Shown: positions 16,982 to 24,399 of the stretch, piece after piece
Layout: each line of letters starts with the position of its first letter
How positions within the stretch are numbered: the stretch's first letter is position 1
NCBI RefSeq assembly: GCF_946848805.1
Contig: NZ_CAMPFU010000001.1
Coordinates: forward strand, 212,001-276,000
From: Deinococcus sp. Marseille-Q6407
GTDB taxonomy: Bacteria; Deinococcota; Deinococci; Deinococcales; Deinococcaceae
Direction: 5' to 3'
DNA: 64,000 bases
Notes under the pieces: model-generated
What the model was told of the DNA's origin: nothing
Seen by the model: the letters and a program-made list of their open reading frames with translations, nothing else
Database searches by the model: none
Program-made: the position numbers and the translations under genes

Positions 16982-18814
16982 TCAGCGCGGCACCATCACC
17001 ACGGCGTTGGGAATGTCACGGCTCCACCCCGGGTTGAGGTAGCCGCCCAGGTCGGCGTAGCCGCCGGTCAGGTACACCGCGCTGGAGCTGCCGCTGTCCA
17101 TCCGCACAGCGTCGCTCAGGCCCGCCGAGCGCAGCGCCGCCAGCATCTGCTCGGGCGAGCCGTACTGCAAGTAGGCGAAAGTGGGCCAGCCGTTCAGCAA
17201 CCCGAAAGCGGTCTGGTGGGTGGGCCGCCAGATGCTGCCTGAGGTGTCGAAGCCTTCGCGCCGGGGGTCAAGAACGTCCTGCCCGCCGCGCAGCAGCAGT
17301 GGCCCGGCGCTCAGGGCGTCGCGGGCGCTGGGCCAGGGAGCGTCGCTGGCGTTCCATTCCAGCCGCACGGTCAGCGGGGCGCCGGCTGCGCGGGGCAGCG
17401 CCGGAAAGCGGGCCGGGTCGAAGGTCAGGCTCAGGCGGCCCGGTGTGGTCTTCACCTGCCCGCTGCGGGCCGAGAGCACCCGGCCTGCTTTGGCAGGGTC
17501 CTGCGCGACTTCCAGCGTCACCAGGCCGTCTGCGCCTACCAGGCGGCCGTCACCGGCCCAGGCGGTCAGCAGATCCGGGCGGGGCGAAGGGGTCATCTGG
17601 TTGACCAGCAGCTGCTGCCCGCCGGCCTCGACCACGTAGCGTGGCGCGGGGTAGCCCAGCAGCACCTCGCCGGCCGTGCTGAAGCCCAGGGTGGCCCTTT
17701 TTTGCAGGCTGCCGATTCGCATCACGCCGCTCTGCGCCACCAGGTCCACCGGCTTGCCGGTCTTCATGTCGAAGTAGCCGCCGTTGATCCCGGCCACGCC
17801 GCCGGCCGAGCGCACCAGCTGCGCCAGACCGGCTCGCTCGCCCCACGGCGCACTGACCACCCGCGGCCGGTAGCGGGCCGGGTCAAAGCTGAGCAGGCTG
17901 AGGCCGCCCAGCTGCTGGTAGCGCACGCCAGCCGGCAAAAGAGCGGCCGCCACCGGCGGGGTCTGACTGCGGTCGCTGTACACCACCGTATCCAGCACGA
18001 TGCGCGGCGGGTTCTGCAGCTGGAAGATGCGGGTCTGCCCGCCGCCGGTGTGCAGTTCTATCCGGCTGCCGCTGCCTTCGGGGGCCACCTGCAGCGACGT
18101 GCCGCCGCCGAGCGTGTCGGAGCGGGGCGCTGCCTGGACATAGGGCAGTGAGAGCGTCACGCCATCATCAGCTGCCGGCTGCACCCGGTAAAAGACCTCG
18201 CCGCTGCCCCCGAATTCCAGCACAGTGCGCTGAACTTCCAGCGTGCGTTGTCTGGTGCTGCTGTGGCGTACGTTCTGAAGCTGGTGGGTCACGCGGCCGG
18301 CCGGGGCGGGGGAGGAGGGCAAGGCGGCCGGCGCTGACGGCGCCGTTGCTGGAGGAAGGGGCGCCGCGCCGCTGGGCGGCAGGGTCCCGGCCGGCACGCT
18401 GCTGGGCGCCGGCACCTCGATGGCCTGCGGCGTGACCGACAGGGGCAGCCCCAGCGCCCGTAGGGCATCCAGGCTCACGTAGAGGCTCTGGCCCACCCGC
18501 TCGGGGGCCGGCAATCCGGGAGGCGGGGTCAGGCCGGTGCCTTGCCAGCCCTGGGCCGGCGACCAGTGCAGCTCACGGCCGGCGAAGCGCAGCCGCAGGT
18601 CCTGCGGGTCGTTGCGGACGGCCACGCCTAACCGCGGCAGGGTCCACACCGCCAGCGCCTCGCCGCCGCTGCTGAGCAGGCGGCTGTCCAGCGCCTCGCT
18701 CTGCACGGTGCCGCCCACGCTCAGCGGGCGGGCCTGGGCGCCGGCAGCCAGGGCGGTCAGGGACAGGGCCAGCAGGGGAGCGGAAAGCCGGCGGAAAGCG
18801 GTGGGGCGCTGCAT
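16982..18814 (-). CDS. Secreted phosphodiester glycosidase (NAGPA) domain protein
   Basis: This 610-residue protein has a signal peptide (LSAPLLALSLTALAAGAQA). A copper-amine-oxidase-like N-terminal domain occupies about residues 30-130 (YVSLDALRALGLPLSVT), followed by a Pro/Ala-rich linker. The NAGPA domain carries VAGINGGYFDMKTGKPVDL and VRMDSGSSSAVYLTGG. The family is related to the mannose-6-phosphate uncovering enzyme and in bacteria acts on exopolysaccharide or envelope glycans. The ATG at 18814 has TACACT 8 nt upstream and starts a normal signal peptide. It is divergent from the CRP-like gene. Confidence 0.83.
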   Translation of the reverse strand: MQRPTAFRRLSAPLLALSLTALAAGAQARPLSVGGTVQSEALDSRLLSSGGEALAVWTLPRLGVAVRNDPQDLRLRFAGRELHWSPAQGWQGTGLTPPPGLPAPERVGQSLYVSLDALRALGLPLSVTPQAIEVPAPSSVPAGTLPPSGAAPLPPATAPSAPAALPSSPAPAGRVTHQLQNVRHSSTRQRTLEVQRTVLEFGGSGEVFYRVQPAADDGVTLSLPYVQAAPRSDTLGGGTSLQVAPEGSGSRIELHTGGGQTRIFQLQNPPRIVLDTVVYSDRSQTPPVAAALLPAGVRYQQLGGLSLLSFDPARYRPRVVSAPWGERAGLAQLVRSAGGVAGINGGYFDMKTGKPVDLVAQSGVMRIGSLQKRATLGFSTAGEVLLGYPAPRYVVEAGGQQLLVNQMTPSPRPDLLTAWAGDGRLVGADGLVTLEVAQDPAKAGRVLSARSGQVKTTPGRLSLTFDPARFPALPRAAGAPLTVRLEWNASDAPWPSARDALSAGPLLLRGGQDVLDPRREGFDTSGSIWRPTHQTAFGLLNGWPTFAYLQYGSPEQMLAALRSAGLSDAVRMDSGSSSAVYLTGGYADLGGYLNPGWSRDIPNAVVMVPR

Positions 18815-18871
18815 CGCGGGCCAGTGTAACCCGGGCTTCTTTGTGGCGGATGAAGGCGCAGCGGCACACAA

Positions 18872-18887
18872 TGTGAATGAGGTCGCA
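18872..18887. promoter_or_regulatory. Candidate CRP-type operator
   Basis: TGTGA-N6-TCGCA differs from the CRP consensus TGTGA-N6-TCACA at one base. It lies in the 104-bp divergent region between the glycosidase gene and the CRP-like gene, starting 47 bp before the regulator's ATG. Confidence 0.5.
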
Positions 18888-18918
18888 AGTCGGCCGGCTC
18901 TATGGCAAACTGTGAACC

Positions 18919-19593
18919 ATGACGCTTGGTGCATTCGCGGCCCTGCCCCCACAGGCCCTCGACCAATTGCGAGCGGTGGCCCGCACCGGGCGCTGGGGCC
19001 GGGGCGCTTTGCTGTTTCACCCCGAAGACCCGGCCGAAATCCTGTACTTGCTGACCCGCGGCAGCGTGCGGCTTTACAGCCTGGGCGGCGGCGCCCGCGA
19101 GGTGACGCTGGTGGTGCATCTCGAAGGCGAGCTGGTGGGTGTGCAGGCCCTGCGTCCCGGCGAGCTGTATGGCAGCTACGCCGAGTGCGCCGACGACACC
19201 GAAGCCCTGATGTTCAGCCGTGAAACTCTGGAGCGGCTGATGCGCGAGTCGCCCGAGCTGGCGCAGGCGATCACCGAGCAGCTGGTGGGGCAGACCGCCG
19301 CGCTGCAAGACCGCCTGGCCGGGCTGGTGTTTCATGAGGTTTCGCAGCGGCTGGCCCGCACCCTGCTGGACTTTGCCGAGCGCCAGGGCCACTGGGACGG
19401 TGGGCAGCCGTTTGCCCTGCAAGACCGGCTCTCGCATCAGGAACTGGCCCATATCGTGGGCAGCACCCGCGAAACCATCACCAAGCTGCTGGGCGAGTTT
19501 CGTAACCGTGGCCTGCTGGACCTGGGCTACCGCCGGATTGTCCTGACCGACCGCGAGGGCCTGCTGGAAGCCGCCCGCGAACCTCTGCACTAA
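18919..19593 (+). CDS. Crp/Fnr family transcriptional regulator
   Basis: This 224-residue protein has a cyclic-nucleotide-binding-like beta roll (about residues 20-120: FHPEDPAEILYLLTRGSVRL, GELVGVQALRPGELYGSY), a long dimer helix, and a winged helix with LSHQELAHIVGSTRETITKL. The recognition helix carries R-E-x3-K, close to the R-E-x3-R of E. coli CRP, so a TGTGA-type site is expected. The usual PRAR-like phosphate-binding segment is not obvious, so cAMP binding is uncertain. CAAACT is 7 nt before the ATG. bshC lies just downstream. Confidence 0.87.
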   Translation: MTLGAFAALPPQALDQLRAVARTGRWGRGALLFHPEDPAEILYLLTRGSVRLYSLGGGAREVTLVVHLEGELVGVQALRPGELYGSYAECADDTEALMFSRETLERLMRESPELAQAITEQLVGQTAALQDRLAGLVFHEVSQRLARTLLDFAERQGHWDGGQPFALQDRLSHQELAHIVGSTRETITKLLGEFRNRGLLDLGYRRIVLTDREGLLEAAREPLH

Positions 19594-19695
19594 TCTCTCG
19601 GGGTCCGTGGCTGGGAGACGCTCAGGCCCGGGGGCGCGCTGTGATTGTCTTTCTTTTCCGGGCCTTGCCCCTCGCGGCTGAGCTAGCCTGCTGGG

Positions 19696-21357
19696 GTGTC
19701 TGATGCTACGTCCCCCTCCGGCTCCCTTTCCGACCCGATGCCTGACCTGAGTGGCCTGAGCGTGGCCGCCGCCTACCGCCAGGGCCAGCTGAACGACTTT
19801 TTCGTGCAGGCGTGGCCCCAGGGCACCCCGCGGGACTGGGTGCAGGCCTGGGCGGATGCTGGAGAGGCCAGCCGCCAGTTGGACCCGCAGCAGCGGGCGG
19901 CGCTGGTCCTGGCTCTGCGCGAGTACCACGCCAGCCTGGGCTTGCTGACCCCCGCCACCGAGGCGGCGCTGGCCGCGCTGGCCCACCCGGCGGCGCGGGT
20001 GGTGGTGGCCGGGCAGCAGGCGGGCTTGCTGACCGGCCCGGCTTACGCGGTCCACAAGGCTGCCGACGCCGCGCTGCTGGCCCGCGAGCTGAGCCGTGAG
20101 GACGCGCCGGTGGTGGGCGTGTTCTGGATTGCCAGCCAGGACCACGACGCCGAGGAAGTGGCCTGGGTCAGCCTGCTGGACCTGGAAGAACAGCTCTGGC
20201 GCGAGGTGGTGGAGCTGCCGGCCGGACGCCCGGTGGGCCGGATTCCCTGGCGGGCCGAGTGGACCGAGATCCTGCGGGAGCTGCTGCAACGCTTCGAGGC
20301 CCCGGAGCCACACCGTCAGGCGGTCTTGGCGCGGCTGGAACGGGCCACGGCGCCGCTGCCGGACGGCCGCACCCCCGGCTGGGCCGACGTGTTCGCCCGG
20401 CTGATGCACGGCCTGCTGAGCGACGCAGGGTTGCTGCTGCTGGACCCCCTTTTCCCGGCGCTGGCCCGGCTGATGGCTCCCACCATCGCCCGCGAGCTGG
20501 AGCGCCCGCTGGAAGGCCCGGCCCGGATTGAGGAAGCCGCCGGGCGCCTGCTGGCGCTGGGCCTGACGCCGCAGCTGCGCCGGCCGGCCGGGGCCACCAA
20601 CCTCTTTCTGGAAGAAGATGACGGCCAGCGCCGGCTGCTGCGGGTCAGCGGCGAGACGTTCAGCACCGACAGCGGCCGCGAGTACACTCGCGCCGAACTG
20701 CTGGCGCTGCTGGAGCGTGATCCCAGCCTCATCACGCCGGCGGCGGGCCTGCGGCCTATCGTGCAGGACACGCTACTGCCCAACCTGGCCCTGATCCTGG
20801 GCGACGGCGAAATCGCCTATCTTTCCGAGCTGACCGGGGTCTATGAGTTACACGGCACCCGGCAGCCGGTGGTGTGGCCCCGGCTGAGTGTCACCTGGCT
20901 GGAGCCCAACGTGGCCCGCCTGCTGGGGCGCCTGGGCGCCACGGCCGCCGAGGTGCAGGCCGACCCGGCAGGCGTTCTGGGCCGCTCGCTGGCCGCCAGC
21001 CGGGGCCTGACCGCCGCCTCACAGGAGCGGCTGGCCGCGCTGGCGCAGCAATGGCAGGACCTCAGCGCCGAACTGGCTGCGCTGGACCCCACTCTGGAAA
21101 GGGGCAGCGAACGCGCCCGGCTCTCTACCGAGCGGCACTTTGCCCGGTTGCAGCAGCGGGCGCTGGCGGCGCTGGCCCGGCAGGAAGACACCCGCAGCGG
21201 GCAGCTCAGTCGGCTGCGGCTGCACCTGCTGCCTCACGGGCACCTGCAGGAGCGCGAGCTGAGCTTCGTGACCTTTTTGCTCAAGCACGGCGAGGTGGTG
21301 CTAGACCTCTTGCTGGCCCAGCCGGCCGGCGCCCAGGCCGAGGTGAAAATTCCCTGA
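19696..21357 (+). CDS. bshC: Bacillithiol biosynthesis cysteine-adding enzyme BshC
   Basis: The 553-residue product has family signatures VVAGQQAGLLTGPAYAVHKA, GVFWIASQDHDAEEVAWV, GEIAYLSELTGVYE and the C-terminal RELSFVTFLLKHGE. BshC adds cysteine to glucosaminyl-malate, the last step of bacillithiol synthesis, a thiol used by Firmicutes and Deinococcus. The length is normal (about 540). The start is GTG at 19696 with TAGCCT 6 nt upstream. It is separate from bshA and bshB, which are not in this window. Confidence 0.9.
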   Translation: MSDATSPSGSLSDPMPDLSGLSVAAAYRQGQLNDFFVQAWPQGTPRDWVQAWADAGEASRQLDPQQRAALVLALREYHASLGLLTPATEAALAALAHPAARVVVAGQQAGLLTGPAYAVHKAADAALLARELSREDAPVVGVFWIASQDHDAEEVAWVSLLDLEEQLWREVVELPAGRPVGRIPWRAEWTEILRELLQRFEAPEPHRQAVLARLERATAPLPDGRTPGWADVFARLMHGLLSDAGLLLLDPLFPALARLMAPTIARELERPLEGPARIEEAAGRLLALGLTPQLRRPAGATNLFLEEDDGQRRLLRVSGETFSTDSGREYTRAELLALLERDPSLITPAAGLRPIVQDTLLPNLALILGDGEIAYLSELTGVYELHGTRQPVVWPRLSVTWLEPNVARLLGRLGATAAEVQADPAGVLGRSLAASRGLTAASQERLAALAQQWQDLSAELAALDPTLERGSERARLSTERHFARLQQRALAALARQEDTRSGQLSRLRLHLLPHGHLQERELSFVTFLLKHGEVVLDLLLAQPAGAQAEVKIP

Positions 21358-21364
21358 CCTGCTG

Positions 21365-21518
21365 CTAGAGCAGTGCTCCGAATGACGCGTGCGTCGGGAG
21401 GACACTGCTACCCGCTCCATTCTCTGCTCCGCAGCTTTGCAAGGACCCGTCCTGCTCTTTGTTTTGCACTCGCTTCGCTCGCCAAAAAGCCGTGCCAGCT
21501 TTTTGTCAAATGCTCTAG
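21365..21518. repeat. Dispersed repeat copy A (about 150 bp)
   Basis: It matches the reverse complement of 41106-41252. A 33-nt block (21411-21443) is identical, and blocks TGCACTCGCTTCG and GTCAAATGCTCTAG are shared. Copy A is bounded by inverted CTAGAGCA (21365-21372) and TGCTCTAG (21511-21518). Near one end CAAAAAGC (21483-21490) and GCTTTTTG (21498-21505) form a hairpin usable as a terminator in both directions. It lies between convergent bshC and the sigma factor gene, whose stop codon TAG is formed by the repeat's terminal CTAG. Confidence 0.8.
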
Positions 21519-22108
21519 TTCACCTGGTCGCGCAGCAGTTCGGCCAGCTGTTCCTTGGCGCGGAACACCCGGCTTTTGGCGGTGCCCAGCGCCACGCCCT
21601 GCAGCTGCGCGATGTCCTCGTAGGGCAGGTCTTCCATAAAGCGCAGCACCACCGCCTCGCGGTAGTCCTCTGGCAGCTGCATCAGCGCCCGCTGCACCCG
21701 GTCCTGCGCGTCGCTGCTCTCGGCCGCCCGTGCCGGCGAGTGCGTTTCGCTGGGCACTTCATAGCCGATGTCCTCCTGGGCCTGCTCCAGGCTGAAGTGG
21801 GCATGCTGCTTGCGGCGGTGCGACTCGATCTGGGTGTTGCGCGCCACCGCGTACAGCCAGGGCAGGAAGCGCTGGCCCGGCTGAAAAGTGCCGAACGACC
21901 GCCAGGCCCGGTAAAAGACCTCCTGTGTCAGATCCAGGGCGTTGTCGCTGTTGCCTTCCAGCCGGTAGAGATACCCGTAAATCCGGCCCTCGTACTCCTG
22001 AATCAGCTGGAACCAGGCCTGCTCATCGCCGGCCAGCAGCAGGGCGTGCTGCTCGGCCCCGATCAGATCGGCCTGCGGGTCGGCGGTCGGCGGTGACGGG
22101 AGGTCCAT
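21515..22108 (-). CDS. RNA polymerase sigma factor, ECF type
   Basis: The 197-residue protein has sigma region 2 (YEGRIYGYLYRLEGNSDNAL then DLTQEVFYRAWRSF, with RFLPWLYAVARN) and region 4 (LPEDYREAVVLRFMEDLPYE then DIAQLQGVALGTAKSRVFRA). These are the two domains of ECF sigma factors; regions 1.1 and 3 are absent. No anti-sigma gene is adjacent. The start MDLPSPPTADPQ is set by the ATG at 22108 with TACCCT 8 nt upstream. The stop codon TAG lies inside repeat copy A. Confidence 0.88.
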   Translation of the reverse strand: MDLPSPPTADPQADLIGAEQHALLLAGDEQAWFQLIQEYEGRIYGYLYRLEGNSDNALDLTQEVFYRAWRSFGTFQPGQRFLPWLYAVARNTQIESHRRKQHAHFSLEQAQEDIGYEVPSETHSPARAAESSDAQDRVQRALMQLPEDYREAVVLRFMEDLPYEDIAQLQGVALGTAKSRVFRAKEQLAELLRDQVN

Positions 22109-22170
22109 CTCTGTCCAGGGTAACCTATGCGGCGGTTGGGCGGGGAGTGGAGCTCCCGTCACGCGTGCGC

Positions 22171-23187
22171 TCAGGCGCTGCCGCGCAGGGCCAGCCGGGG
22201 CGCCAGCAGCCGGAACTGCCGTTCGCGCGCTGGGCGGTTCTCTGCGTGCTCACGTACCCGCTCCAGCAGCAGCTCGGTGCCGCGCTGTGCCATATCCTCC
22301 AGCGGCTGATGCACCGTGGTCAGGCCCACCAGCGCGGCGGCCGGGTGGTCGCCGTAGCCGATGATTTTCAGGTCCTGCCCGGCTGCCCGGCCGCGGGCCT
22401 GTGCCTCGGTCAGCAGGGCGACTGCCAATTCGTCGCTGTGCGCCATGATGGTGACCCGCTGCGGCAGCCGGTCCAGCAGTTCGCTGGCCACGCGCGGCAG
22501 GTGGTCGTCCGCGTCTATCTCGATGTGGGTGGCCTGCCGCCCGGCACTTTCCACCCCTTCGCTGAACCCCTGGCGGATGGCGCTGCGCTGTGGGCGGGGC
22601 GGGGCATAGTGCGTCCACACCCCCACGATTTCACCGGGCAGGGTGGCGGCGTACTCGCCGGCGATCAGGCCACCGTAGCGGTTGTCGATCGCCACGTAAT
22701 CCACCCCTTCTTCGGCCAGCGCGCCGACCCGCACCGCCGGCTGCGGCAGGCCCAGCGCGGCCCAGCTCTGGTAGGCGGCCTCGTCGCACAGCAGCAGGCC
22801 CTGTGCCAGCTGACTGAAGTGTCCGGCCTGCCCGGCCTGTTCGGCCCGCTGCGGCGCTCCTACCGCAAAAGCCATCAGGCCAAAGTCCTGCCCGTCCAGC
22901 GCCGTTTCCACACCGCGCATCACCCGGCTTTCCCAGACCGAAGACAGGCCTGCGATCAGTACCCCGATCAGCGCCTGCTCGCCGGTCGCAACCGGCAGGC
23001 GCCGGGCCTGTCCGGTGGGGCGGTAGTTCAATTCCTCGATGACGGCCAGCACCCGCTCGCGGGTTTCACCGCGCACCGAAGGGTGGTTGTTCAGCACCCG
23101 CGAGACGGTGCCCACGCCCACGCCGGCCGCTTCCGCTACGGTGTGGACGGTGGGGCGGCCACTGCGGCTGCGTCCGCCGCGGCTCAT
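22171..23187 (-). CDS. LacI family transcriptional regulator
   Basis: The 338-residue protein begins with a Lac-type helix-turn-helix: HTVAEAAGVGVGTVSRVLNN and the hinge helix region YRPTGQARRLPVATG. A periplasmic-binding-protein-like sensor domain follows (IGVLIAGLSSVWESRVMRGV, VDYVAIDNRYGGLIAGEYAA, IIGYGDHPAAALVGLTTVHQ). The ligand is not predictable and no sugar transport genes are adjacent. Its ATG overlaps the trhO stop as ATGA, so it is translated with trhO. Confidence 0.88.
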   Translation of the reverse strand: MSRGGRSRSGRPTVHTVAEAAGVGVGTVSRVLNNHPSVRGETRERVLAVIEELNYRPTGQARRLPVATGEQALIGVLIAGLSSVWESRVMRGVETALDGQDFGLMAFAVGAPQRAEQAGQAGHFSQLAQGLLLCDEAAYQSWAALGLPQPAVRVGALAEEGVDYVAIDNRYGGLIAGEYAATLPGEIVGVWTHYAPPRPQRSAIRQGFSEGVESAGRQATHIEIDADDHLPRVASELLDRLPQRVTIMAHSDELAVALLTEAQARGRAAGQDLKIIGYGDHPAAALVGLTTVHQPLEDMAQRGTELLLERVREHAENRPARERQFRLLAPRLALRGSA

Positions 23188-24110
23188 GCGGGTCTCCCGT
23201 CAAACCAGCGCTGGCGCTCGCGGAAAGCGGCTTTTTGTGCCTCGCTGGTTTGCTCGGCGCAGTGCGGGCAACTGACACCGCGCTCGTAGCGGGGGTCGGC
23301 GCGTTCGGCGTCGCCCAGCGGCCAGCCGCACGACCAGCACATCTCGGCGTGGCCCGGCTGCAGGCCGTGACCCACCGTGACCCGCTCGTCGAATACAAAG
23401 CACTCGCCTTCCCAGCGGCTGCGCTCCTGCGGCGTTTCTTCCAAGTATCTCAGGATGCCGCCCTGCAGGTGGTACACGTCGGTCAGGCCCTCTTGCAGCA
23501 GCAGACTGGTGCTTTTCTCGCAGCGAATGCCGCCGGTGCAGAACATGGCGACCTTCTTGCCTTCCAGCTCGGCGCGGTGTTCTTCCAGCCACGCCGGAAA
23601 CTCGCGGAACGAGCTGGTCTGCGGGTCCAGTGCGCCCCGGAAAGTGCCGGCCTGATACTCGTAGCTGTTGCGGGTATCGATCAGGACCACATTCGGGTCG
23701 TCCAGCAGCTGATCCCACTCGGCGGGGCTGAGGTAGTGCCCCACCAGGTCGCGCGGCTGCACCTCTACCCCCAACGTCACGATCTCCTTTTTCAGCCGCA
23801 CTTTCATGCGCTTGAACGGCTGGGCCGCCGCCAGAGATTCCTTGTATTCCAGCTGCGTGAAGCCCAGTTCCAGCAGCAGGCCGTGCAGAGCTGTGATGGC
23901 CTCGCGGGAGCCGGCCACCGTGCCGTTGATGCCCTCGGGGGCCACGATCAAGGTGCCGCACAGGCCCAGCGCGGCGCACTCGGCTTTCAGCCGCTCTTGC
24001 AGCGCAGCCGGCTCATCCAGCTCGCGGAACTGGTACAGCGCGGCCACCACCCAGGGGGCCGCCTCGGGCGGGAACGTGGTGGGTTGGGGGGCAGGCTGGG
24101 GTTGGTTCAT
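23184..24110 (-). CDS. trhO: tRNA uridine(34) hydroxylase TrhO (rhodanese domain)
   Basis: This 308-residue protein has an N-terminal acylphosphatase-like domain (CGTLIVAPEGINGTVAGSRE) and the substrate-contact segment QPFKRMKVRLKKEIVTLG. The rhodanese domain follows with VVLIDTRNSYEYQAGTFRGA and the active loop MFCTGGIRCEKSTSLLL. A zinc-binding tail comes last, with CWSCGWPLGDAER and VSCPHC. TrhO hydroxylates wobble uridine to 5-hydroxyuridine in tRNA using O2. The start at the ATG of MNQPQPAP gives the full family length. It is the first gene of an operon with the lacI-type gene. Confidence 0.9.
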   Translation of the reverse strand: MNQPQPAPQPTTFPPEAAPWVVAALYQFRELDEPAALQERLKAECAALGLCGTLIVAPEGINGTVAGSREAITALHGLLLELGFTQLEYKESLAAAQPFKRMKVRLKKEIVTLGVEVQPRDLVGHYLSPAEWDQLLDDPNVVLIDTRNSYEYQAGTFRGALDPQTSSFREFPAWLEEHRAELEGKKVAMFCTGGIRCEKSTSLLLQEGLTDVYHLQGGILRYLEETPQERSRWEGECFVFDERVTVGHGLQPGHAEMCWSCGWPLGDAERADPRYERGVSCPHCAEQTSEAQKAAFRERQRWFDGRPA

Positions 24111-24399
24111 CACTTCAGACTTTCTCAGGGGCGTGGGGGGACCCTTGCAGGACGCGGCTGGGATGCCGGGAGGAAACGGGCGGGCGGCACGGCAGGCCAG
24201 GGAAGAGGCTCTGTCCTTATTCTGAACACAGCAGCTGACAGGCTTCTTTTGGAGTTTCTTGCGGTTTGCCTGCCTTGTCTGATCTGTCCTGTGGGGGCCG
24301 GCTGGCCCCGGAAACAGGCACCTTAGGAATACCGTAGCAGCCGGGCGCGGCCCGAGTGACCGGTTCTGGAGCGGCAGGCCAGCCGCTACACTGGGGCGC
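24111..24399. other. Intergenic region between trhO and the ABC-F gene
   Basis: It contains a GGGGCC/GGCCCC hairpin near 24294-24310 and otherwise nothing I can name. Confidence 0.3.

Noticed and set aside
24280..24320. Terminator or riboswitch between trhO and the ABC-F gene
   Set aside because: Only a short GGGGCC/GGCCCC stem without a T-run is present, and the genes on both sides are transcribed away from it.
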